Assembly (NCBI GenBank): GCA_937967955.1
Contig: CALBUB010000036.1
Coordinates: 1 to 5,339, forward strand
Direction: 5' to 3'
Origin: an uncultured Bacillota bacterium
GTDB taxonomy: Bacteria; Bacillota; Clostridia; Tissierellales; Tepidimicrobiaceae
Length of the DNA: 5,339 bases
Made by a program: the position numbers and the translations under genes. The notes beneath the pieces were generated by a model, which made no database searches, was not told the DNA's origin, and saw only the letters and a program-made list of their open reading frames with translations. Positions 1 to 5,049 of this stretch are shown piece after piece. Numbering within the stretch: position 1 is the first letter of the stretch; each line of letters starts with the position of its first letter.

Positions 1-60
1 TTTAGAAAATGGGAATATAAAGTTATAAGGATAGCTTCAAAGAGCACACCTTTTGCTTAA
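1..60 (+). other. Possible 3' end of an upstream gene (uncertain)
   Basis: Frame 1 is open from the window edge to a TAA at 58-60 and would encode a 19-residue tail reading FRKWEYKVIRIASKSTPFA. Frame 2 is also open for 8 residues (LENGNIKL) and stops at 26-28; frame 3 stops at once. Either open frame could be the C-terminus of a gene that begins outside the window, or the stretch may be non-coding. Sixty bases are too few to choose. No convincing terminator hairpin follows before the DUF4153 gene. Confidence 0.25.
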
Positions 61-103
61 TATTAATCAAGAGGTAAAAAACGTATAATTTTTTGTTTTT
101 ATA

Positions 104-112
104 TGGTAAAAT
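104..112 (+). promoter_or_regulatory. Candidate extended -10 promoter for the DUF4153 gene
   Basis: TGGTAAAAT fits the extended -10 pattern TGn-TAnnnT of sigma-A promoters. A start point near 119 would give a leader of about 23 bases that contains the AGGAGG ribosome site. No good -35 hexamer lies 16-18 bases upstream. A perfect TATAAT at 84-89 is an alternative -10, but it also lacks a well-placed -35 (the nearest TTGCTT, 53-58, is 25 bases away). Confidence 0.35.
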
Positions 113-141
113 TAAGAAAAGCCTAAAAGGAGGCAAATTTT

Positions 142-1881
142 ATGAAAATGTCTAAAAGAATTAAAAATATTACAGACAGCATCAGATATAGCTTTGAAAG
201 GTTTCCTTTAACTGTTTTAACATCTACAGCTGTAGTTATTCTATTGATTACACTATCTGAAATGGGAACACAATTTACTCCTGTTGAAAGGGATAAGTTT
301 ATAAGGTTTACTATGACGGTTGCATTAGGAATACCCTTGTCAGCCTGTATAAAATTTATATATGAAAGGATAGAGGATAGAAAAAAACTATCTAGCATCA
401 TAGGATATTTACTTGGAATAGCCTTTTTAATTTTATATTATTTTCTCTTTTTAAAAGCTTTAAACTGGGTGAGTATAGCAAGATATATAGGTTTGTCTTT
501 GGTTCTATATTTAGCCTTTTTCTTTATACCATGGTTTAAGAAAAAAGCTGGTTACGAGTATTATATTATAGATATATTGTTTAACTTCATTATTACTGCC
601 ATATATTCCTTTGTGCTTTTTTTCGGAATAGTAATTATATTGTTTACCATAGTGCAGCTATTTAATGTGGATATACCAGATAAATTTGTATACTATTCTT
701 TTTTGATTATAGCAGGAATATTTGCACCTTCTTTGTTTTTGGCTAAAATTCCCCAACTTAAAGGGGATTCCTATAAAATAGAATATCCAAAAGCTTTGAA
801 AGTGTTGCTCTTATATATAGTAATACCATTGATTACAGTGTACTCAATTATTCTTTATGTATATTTTATGAAAATAATCATCACAAGAAATTGGCCCCAA
901 GGCTTAGTTTCCCATTTAGTATTATGGTATTCTGTAGTCAGTGTTGCAGTTATTTTCTTAATAAGCCCTATACTTGCTGATAACAAGCTAGCTTATAGGT
1001 TTAAATTCCTTTTTCCCAAATTCATACTTCCTATTTTAGCAATGATGTTTATTTCTATGGGAATTAGAATTAATGCCTATGGAATAACAGAAAGCAGATA
1101 TTTTGCTTTAGTGTTAGGCCTATGGGTCTTGGGAGTAATGGTATATTTTTCTTTAAAGAAGAGATTAACAAATATAGTAATACCAATATCCCTATCAATA
1201 GTAATACTTTTATCCATAATTGGCCCTGTAAGTAGCTTTTCAGTATCAAAGTTTAGCCAAAACAATAGGCTTAAAAATATACTAGAACAAAATAGCATGT
1301 TAACTGGAGAGGGGATCTCTAAGAAGGAAGATATACCTAGAGAAGATAAAGAGGAAATAAGTGCCATACTCATGTACTTTGAAAATAGGCATTCCTTAAA
1401 GGATGTAAAATATATACCAGAAGATTTTCAAATGGAGAATATGGAAGAAGTTTTTGGCTTTCCATATACTGAAAAGAGACAAGACGAAGCTGACTATTTT
1501 TCCTATTATATGAATTATGAGGATAGAAAAGCCTTAGATATAAAAGATTATGATTACTATATCAATAGCATTACTTTAATGCAAAGAGAAGTAGAAGTGG
1601 AAGGTTTAACTATTAGCTATGAAAATAATACTATTAGAATTGTGGAAGACCAATTAATATATGAATGGGATTTAAAAGACCCTGTTAGTAAGCTATTAAC
1701 TAAGGAGAAGCAATTAAATAAGTATGATTATCAACTTCAGCCAGAAAAAGCTATCTTTGTTAATGAAAATGAGAGAATAAGAGTAAAGATTTTAATAACT
1801 AGTTTTTCAGCTATGAAAGAATTAAATGATGAATATATATTAGACCATGTAGAATTTGAAATGTTAATTGATATTAAATAA
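142..1881 (+). CDS. DUF4153 domain-containing polytopic membrane protein
   Basis: A 579-residue integral membrane protein of the DUF4153 family; the family's biochemical role is not established. Residues about 20-363 hold roughly 10-11 hydrophobic helices (about 22-38, 55-75, 86-104, 111-131, 142-172, 183-201, 220-243, 254-278, 291-309, 319-337, 344-363). Two stretches look typical of the family: NWPQGLVSHLVLWYSVVS (249-266) and YGITESRYFALVLGLWVLG (313-331). Residues 364-579 form a charged, soluble C-terminal region rich in Glu, Asp and Tyr, including RHSLKDVKYIPEDF (416-429). The start is ATG 142 because AGGAGG (128-133) lies 8 bases upstream; ATG 148 is a possible second choice. The gene is intact and is followed after 28 bases, with no terminator, by the lrgA-like gene, so co-transcription is plausible. 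I am confident of the family; function is unknown. Confidence 0.85.
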   Translation: MKMSKRIKNITDSIRYSFERFPLTVLTSTAVVILLITLSEMGTQFTPVERDKFIRFTMTVALGIPLSACIKFIYERIEDRKKLSSIIGYLLGIAFLILYYFLFLKALNWVSIARYIGLSLVLYLAFFFIPWFKKKAGYEYYIIDILFNFIITAIYSFVLFFGIVIILFTIVQLFNVDIPDKFVYYSFLIIAGIFAPSLFLAKIPQLKGDSYKIEYPKALKVLLLYIVIPLITVYSIILYVYFMKIIITRNWPQGLVSHLVLWYSVVSVAVIFLISPILADNKLAYRFKFLFPKFILPILAMMFISMGIRINAYGITESRYFALVLGLWVLGVMVYFSLKKRLTNIVIPISLSIVILLSIIGPVSSFSVSKFSQNNRLKNILEQNSMLTGEGISKKEDIPREDKEEISAILMYFENRHSLKDVKYIPEDFQMENMEEVFGFPYTEKRQDEADYFSYYMNYEDRKALDIKDYDYYINSITLMQREVEVEGLTISYENNTIRIVEDQLIYEWDLKDPVSKLLTKEKQLNKYDYQLQPEKAIFVNENERIRVKILITSFSAMKELNDEYILDHVEFEMLIDIK

Positions 1882-1909
1882 AAATATTTAACTTTAAGGG
1901 GGGTAATAA

Positions 1910-2293
1910 TTGAAAGGCCTAAAGCAGTTTTCTATAGTGTTATTGATACTGGCTTTGGGGGAGATTTTACAATTGAAGTTTAATATCCCAGTTCCTGGTA
2001 CTATACTAGGAATGGTTATTTTGTTATTTTTATTGTTGCTTAGAATTATTAAATTAAAGACTATAGAAAATATATCAAATGTCCTATTGGAACATTTAGC
2101 TTTGTATTTTGTTCCAGTAAATGTAGGGGTAATAGTCTATTATGATAATATAAAAAGCCAATTGTTAAAGTTGTTTATTGTACTTATAGTTTCAACAATA
2201 GTTGTGATGGCTGTAACTGGCTTGACAGTTCAGCTATTAGATAAGGCCATTAGAAAACAGAAAAAGGGGGAGAAACATGAGAGCCTTTTTTAA
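1910..2293 (+). CDS. lrgA: CidA/LrgA family holin-like membrane protein
   Basis: A 127-residue protein with about four membrane segments (about 5-21, 27-45, 59-77, 87-112) and a basic tail. The family hallmark NIPVPGTILGMVIL is at 25-38 and a second typical stretch, LALYFVPVNVGVI, at 63-75. Length is normal for the family. In Staphylococcus CidA/LrgA proteins are holin-like and modulate murein hydrolase activity and cell lysis; in Bacillus and Streptococcus the paired systems have been linked to pyruvate transport. Which applies here cannot be read from sequence. The start is TTG 1910: the purine-rich site AAGGGGGGT (1896-1904) sits 5 bases upstream, and the next in-frame Met is residue 35, inside the conserved second helix. 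It overlaps lrgB by 17 bases, implying translational coupling. CidA and LrgA cannot be told apart from one sequence, so the symbol is provisional. Confidence 0.88.
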   Translation: MKGLKQFSIVLLILALGEILQLKFNIPVPGTILGMVILLFLLLLRIIKLKTIENISNVLLEHLALYFVPVNVGVIVYYDNIKSQLLKLFIVLIVSTIVVMAVTGLTVQLLDKAIRKQKKGEKHESLF

Positions 2294-2972
2294 TACGCCA
2301 CTATTTGGGGTGACTATAACAATAATAACATTTTTACTAGGAAAATATATTAACGAGAAAACCAAGAAAGCTATTTTAAATCCCATATTATTGTCTGCCA
2401 TTATGATTATGGTCTTTTTAAGCCATTTTAATATAGAATATGAAACTTATAACTCAGGAGGAAGGCTTGTAAGCTTTTTTATTGCTCCAGCTACAGTAGT
2501 GTTGGCAGTTCCCTTATATAAAAACATTAGATTGTTGAGAAAAAAGTGGCTTCCCATATTAATAGGAATTACAATGGGAAGTTTAGCAGGACTTTTTACT
2601 GTATATGTCTTGTGTAAGCTCCTAGATTTAGACCGTACTATACTGATATCCATGCTTCCTAAATCTACAACTGCAGCTATTTCTACTAGCCTATCTGAGC
2701 AAATTGGAGGCATACCAGCTTTAACTATGGCTTTTACAGCTGTGACAGGTATTGGTGGTAATGTATTAGGAGAGTATGTATTCAATATATTTAAAATCAA
2801 CGACAAAGTATCTAAAGGGGTTTCCTTGGGAACAGCTTCCCATGCAGTTGGTACCGTTAAAGCGATGGAGCTGGGAGAAACGGAAGGAGCCTTATCTTCC
2901 CTTTCCATAACTGTAGCTGGAATTATAAATGTTTTCTTAATTCCCTGGTTTATGAACTTATTAAGCATCTAA
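2277..2972 (+). CDS. lrgB: LrgB/CidB family membrane protein
   Basis: A 231-residue polytopic membrane protein, full length for the family. Conserved blocks run in order: NPILLS (35-40), APATVVLAVPLYKN (70-83), MLPKSTTAAIS (126-136), GGIPALT (144-150), the TGIGGNVLG loop (157-165), GTASHAVGT (185-193) and EGALSSLSITVAGI (203-216). LrgB/CidB is the obligate partner of the holin-like LrgA/CidA and acts with it in the cytoplasmic membrane, in autolysis control or, in some Firmicutes, pyruvate uptake. ATG 2277 lies inside the end of lrgA, with GGGGGAG (2266-2272) 4 bases upstream, so ribosomes ending lrgA can restart here. No LytS/LytR-type two-component regulator, which often accompanies this pair, is seen in the window. 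The TAA overlaps the stop of the convergent traX-like gene. Confidence 0.92.
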   Translation: MRAFFNTPLFGVTITIITFLLGKYINEKTKKAILNPILLSAIMIMVFLSHFNIEYETYNSGGRLVSFFIAPATVVLAVPLYKNIRLLRKKWLPILIGITMGSLAGLFTVYVLCKLLDLDRTILISMLPKSTTAAISTSLSEQIGGIPALTMAFTAVTGIGGNVLGEYVFNIFKINDKVSKGVSLGTASHAVGTVKAMELGETEGALSSLSITVAGIINVFLIPWFMNLLSI

Positions 2973-3610
2973 AAGCTTATGTATTGACTAAGTAAAAATA
3001 GAAGCCATATGTGTGCAGGATAGAATATATAGAAAAATTTCTTTATATTAGGTCCCCTTTGGCCGTTATACATTAATATAAAAGGCAGAGCAAAAAGCTG
3101 CATCCATTGAATATTGGGAATTAGAAGTAAAGATATTACTATGTAGGCAAGGGACATTTTTTTCTTATCATATTTTAAGTGGTGAAAAACCATAATAAGA
3201 ATAGTAGCTAGCAGAGAGCCTTCTGCAATTAAGGTTAAAAATATGAATATTATCAATAAAAATATATTTTTATCCTTTTTTTCAGTTTCCTTTATAAGAG
3301 AAAGATTAACGGCTAAAGTGAAAAATATATTGTTTGAAATAAAGGGTTCAGCCCTAAAAGGAAGCCAAAGAATAATATTTCCTATAAACATTATAAGGGC
3401 CCCTATATAAAGCCTCTTAATATAACTATTTCTATCCCTAGTGTGGTCATAACCTTCCGTTGCCAAAAAGAAAAAAACAGGGGCTACAAGTCTTCCTAAC
3501 CAGCGGAAATACCCTGGTGCAGTTGGGAAAAAGTAGCCTATATGGTCTATAACCATCAAAAAGGTCATTAGTAGTTTTAAAGAAAAACCACTGAATATCT
3601 GGATATTCAT
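2969..3610 (-). CDS. TraX family membrane protein
   Basis: A 213-residue, very hydrophobic protein with the TraX family pattern. Near the N-terminus is LKLLMTFLMVIDHIGYFF (11-28), with the characteristic Asp-His (22-23); then WLGRLVAPVFFFLATEGYDHTRDRN (37-61, key residues Gly39-Arg40, Pro44, Glu52-Gly53, His56-Thr57), AEGSLLATILIM (129-140), and near the C-terminus NGQRGPNIKKFFYIFYPAH (182-200). TraX of the F plasmid is required for N-acetylation of pilin, and the family resembles membrane acyltransferases. Most Firmicute homologues are chromosomal with no conjugation genes nearby, as here, so an acyl transfer to some envelope substrate is the most that can be inferred. The start is ATG at 3610 (reverse), with AAGGAGG at 3618-3624, 7 bases upstream. 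The TAG stop overlaps lrgB's TAA by 4 bases. I am sure of the family, not of the substrate. Confidence 0.87.
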   Translation of the reverse strand: MNIQIFSGFSLKLLMTFLMVIDHIGYFFPTAPGYFRWLGRLVAPVFFFLATEGYDHTRDRNSYIKRLYIGALIMFIGNIILWLPFRAEPFISNNIFFTLAVNLSLIKETEKKDKNIFLLIIFIFLTLIAEGSLLATILIMVFHHLKYDKKKMSLAYIVISLLLIPNIQWMQLFALPFILMYNGQRGPNIKKFFYIFYPAHIWLLFLLSQYISF

Positions 3611-3617
3611 ATGTTTT

Positions 3618-3624
3618 CCTCCTT
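3618..3624 (-). promoter_or_regulatory. Shine-Dalgarno of the TraX-family gene
   Basis: Read on the minus strand this is AAGGAGG, a full-strength ribosome site 7 bases before the ATG. It fixes the start of the TraX-family gene. Confidence 0.85.
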
Positions 3625-3639
3625 ATAATATTATTACTT

Positions 3640-3666
3640 ATTATATCAGAGGATATCTATTTTCAA
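3640..3666 (-). promoter_or_regulatory. Sigma-A-type promoter of the TraX-family gene
   Basis: On the minus strand TTGAAA (3666-3661) is followed after 15 bases by a perfect TATAAT (3645-3640). The -10 is preceded by TGA (3648-3646), giving an extended -10 TGn-TATAAT that compensates for the short spacer. The predicted start near 3633 gives a leader of about 23 bases containing the AAGGAGG site. Confidence 0.65.
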
Positions 3667-3686
3667 AATACTGTCTGCCACTTTTT

Positions 3687-3730
3687 ACCTCGTATGTAAT
3701 AAGATAATGGTTTAATACTACATACGAGGT
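3687..3730. repeat. Perfect 12-bp inverted repeat in the divergent promoter region
   Basis: ACCTCGTATGTA (3687-3698) is the exact reverse complement of TACATACGAGGT (3719-3730); the arms are separated by 20 bases and their centres by 32 bp, about three helical turns. The right arm includes GAGG (3726-3729), the core of the downstream gene's Shine-Dalgarno. Two readings are possible: a DNA operator serving the divergent genes, or an RNA hairpin that hides the ribosome site if transcription starts upstream of 3687. There is no T-run after the right arm, so it is not an intrinsic terminator. The repeat is seen directly; its role is inferred. Confidence 0.8.
3692..3720 (+). promoter_or_regulatory. 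Tentative promoter for the SASP-like gene (sigma-G-like or sigma-A-like)
   Basis: GTATG (3692-3696), 17 bases, AATACTA (3714-3720) resembles the forespore sigma-G pattern (GHATR, about 18, CATnnTA) with one mismatch in the -10, which would suit a spore protein gene. Against it, the expected start near 3727 would fall inside the Shine-Dalgarno at 3726-3733. The alternative GATAAT (3703-3708) has no good -35 but would start near 3715 and keep the whole ribosome site. Neither is secure. Confidence 0.25.
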
Positions 3731-3733
3731 GAT
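3726..3733 (+). promoter_or_regulatory. Shine-Dalgarno of the SASP-like gene
   Basis: GAGGTGAT is an 8-base match to the 16S rRNA tail complement. It stands 8 bases (counted from GAGG) before ATG 3738 and overlaps the in-frame GTG at 3729, which is why ATG 3738 and not GTG 3729 is taken as the start. Its first bases lie in the right arm of the inverted repeat. Confidence 0.75.
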
Positions 3734-3737
3734 AAAT

Positions 3738-3923
3738 ATGAGCAAGAAGGAAACTAATAGAAAAATTGACGATAACTTTTTCAGAAAAATGAACTATGAA
3801 ATAGGTGAAGAATTGGGAATCTTAAATAAGGAAGATATGAATAACACTAGTAAGATAAAGAACGTGAAAAATGTGAAAATAAAAAGGGCCAAGAGATTAG
3901 ATGATATAATAAACCCTAGTTAG
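3738..3923 (+). CDS. Small basic protein resembling alpha/beta-type small acid-soluble spore proteins
   Basis: A 61-residue Lys- and Asn-rich protein (15 Lys/Arg, 10 Asp/Glu, no Cys or Trp, no signal peptide or membrane helix). Residues 14-28 contain FFRKMNYEIGEELGI, which resembles the first conserved helix of alpha/beta SASPs (compare the QMKLEIASEFGV stretch of Bacillus SspA, which includes the germination-protease site), with Gly in place of the usual Ala. The second SASP block, with its Gly-Gly and MVK-type helix, is not recognisable; instead the protein ends in a basic segment (41-53) and LDDIINPS. SASPs coat forespore DNA and supply amino acids at germination; that role is only a suggestion here. 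The gene stands alone between a divergent gene and its own terminator. It could equally be an unrelated small DNA- or RNA-binding protein. Coding is supported by the ribosome site and the terminator placement. Confidence 0.7.
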   Translation: MSKKETNRKIDDNFFRKMNYEIGEELGILNKEDMNNTSKIKNVKNVKIKRAKRLDDIINPS

Positions 3924-3943
3924 ACTAGGGTTTTGTTTCTTTT
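3911..3943 (+). terminator. Intrinsic terminator overlapping the SASP-like gene's stop codon
   Basis: AAACCCTAGT (3911-3920) pairs perfectly with ACTAGGGTTT (3924-3933): a 10-bp stem with a 3-base loop, followed by a T-rich run ending at 3943 (interrupted by a G and a C). The loop TAG (3921-3923) is the stop codon of the small gene, so the left stem encodes its last residues. It separates the small gene from the hydrolase-msrA unit. Confidence 0.88.
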
Positions 3944-3953
3944 GGAAAAATTA

Positions 3954-3982
3954 TTGCATAGAGCATATAGAGGGTATATAAT
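3954..3982 (+). promoter_or_regulatory. Sigma-A promoter of the hydrolase-msrA unit
   Basis: TTGCAT (3954-3959), a 17-base spacer and a perfect TATAAT (3977-3982) make the best promoter in the window. Transcription would start near 3989 and leave a leader of about 55 bases before ATG 4044. It lies just after the preceding gene's terminator, as expected for a new transcription unit. A second TATAAT at 4013-4018 lacks a matching -35. Confidence 0.75.
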
Positions 3983-4043
3983 TCAGTGAGAATCTATTAT
4001 TGGTGCTAATTTTATAATGCTTATATATGAAAGAAGGGGTATA

Positions 4044-5033
4044 ATGAAAAGAGCTTTTTTGCTTAAACTCATATTATCAATAGTTTTTATAGTTATGTTA
4101 TCTGGATGTACTAATGATGACAATCATAAAGATAACAGCGTTAATAGCAATTACATAGAGGAAGAATACAATTTACCGGTAGAGAATGGAGAGATTCATG
4201 GAACTCTTTTAATGCCAAAAGGTAAGGATAGTTCTATAGTAGCCCTTATAATAGCTGGTTCAGGCCCCACAGATAGGGATGGGAACAATCCTTCTGCTGG
4301 TGAAAACAACAGCTTGAAAATGATAGCACAAGCCCTAGCTAATGAAGGGATAGCTTCCGTAAGATTTGATAAAAGAGGAATAGGAGAAAGCAGTTACTTA
4401 GTAGAAAAAGAAGAGGACCTATTATTTGAAGATTATGTTAAGGATGTAGTAGCCTGGATAGAAAAATTAAAAGAAGATCCTAGATTTGAAAAGGTGGTAG
4501 TCATAGGCCACAGTGAAGGAGCTTTAATTGGTTCTATAGCCGTTAACCAAACCAAGGCTGATGGTTTTATTTCAGTAGCAGGAGCAGGCTATCCAGCTTA
4601 TGAAATACTGGAAAGACAGCTAAAAGTTCAGTCGGGAAAAGTTTTTAATATCTGCAAGCCAATAATAGATGAATTGATGAAAGGAAACCTAGTAGAGGAT
4701 GTGCCTGAAGGCTTGTATTCTTTATTCAGGCCAAGTGTTCAACCCTATCTTATATCCTGGTTTAAGTATGAGCCTGCGGAGGAAATAGCTAAGATAGATG
4801 TACCAATATTAATAATACAAGGGGATAGGGACTTGCAGATAACTGTTGATAATGCAAAACAGCTGCATAAAGCAAATCCAAGAAGCGAATTAGCAATTGT
4901 TCCAGGGATGAATCATGTATTAAAGGATGCACCAGAGGAGCGAGAAGGAAATTTAAAAACTTATAATGACTCAAATTTGCCTTTAAATGAACAGTTTGTT
5001 CAAGAGCTTGTTAAATTTATAAATGAATTATGA
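4044..5033 (+). CDS. Alpha/beta hydrolase lipoprotein (esterase/peptidase-like)
   Basis: A 329-residue predicted lipoprotein. The signal peptide is MKRAFLLKLILSIVFIVMLSGC with the lipobox LSGC and the lipidated Cys at 22; a polar linker (23-40) follows, then an alpha/beta hydrolase fold. The oxyanion-side motif AGSGPTDRDGN is at 71-81, FDKRGIGESS at 108-117, the nucleophile elbow GHSEG at 155-159 (Ser157), the acid in QGDRD (Asp263 likely) and the base in GMNH (His291), so the triad looks complete. The GSGPTDRDGN motif is typical of COG1073-type hydrolases, some of which are esterases (such as Thermotoga EstD); the substrate is unknown. It should sit on the outer face of the cytoplasmic membrane. 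ATG 4044 is chosen over the in-frame ATG 4017 because GAAGGGG (4033-4039) precedes it and because the signal peptide then starts normally. msrA follows after 16 bases, probably in the same operon. Confidence 0.88.
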   Translation: MKRAFLLKLILSIVFIVMLSGCTNDDNHKDNSVNSNYIEEEYNLPVENGEIHGTLLMPKGKDSSIVALIIAGSGPTDRDGNNPSAGENNSLKMIAQALANEGIASVRFDKRGIGESSYLVEKEEDLLFEDYVKDVVAWIEKLKEDPRFEKVVVIGHSEGALIGSIAVNQTKADGFISVAGAGYPAYEILERQLKVQSGKVFNICKPIIDELMKGNLVEDVPEGLYSLFRPSVQPYLISWFKYEPAEEIAKIDVPILIIQGDRDLQITVDNAKQLHKANPRSELAIVPGMNHVLKDAPEEREGNLKTYNDSNLPLNEQFVQELVKFINEL

Positions 5034-5049
5034 TAAAGGAGATGATGAT

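Noticed and set aside
123..401. 92-codon minus-strand frame over the start of the DUF4153 gene
   Set aside because: Its hydrophobic residues mirror the AT-rich membrane-coding strand opposite; no domain was recognised.
1077..1373. 98-codon minus-strand frame inside the DUF4153 gene
   Set aside because: It is antisense to a strongly supported membrane protein gene and shows no family features.
2447..2968. 173-codon open frame on the minus strand opposite lrgB
   Set aside because: It lies wholly antisense to a clearly conserved lrgB, and its translation shows no recognisable family. It is an echo of the coding bias on the other strand.
2962..2979. Inverted repeat TAAGC/GCTTA around the lrgB-TraX junction as a bidirectional terminator
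   Set aside because: The stem is only 5 bp with an 8-base loop and no T-run on either strand, too weak to call.
3729..3737. In-frame GTG start for the SASP-like gene
   Set aside because: The GTG falls within the GAGGTGAT ribosome site that serves ATG 3738, so it is unlikely to be the start.
4017..4043. Earlier in-frame ATG of the hydrolase (nine extra residues)
   Set aside because: It has no Shine-Dalgarno and would place charged residues before a normal lipoprotein signal peptide; ATG 4044 is better on both counts.
4789..4974. 61-codon minus-strand frame inside the hydrolase gene
   Set aside because: It is antisense to the part of the hydrolase that encodes the catalytic Asp and His, and has no independent support.
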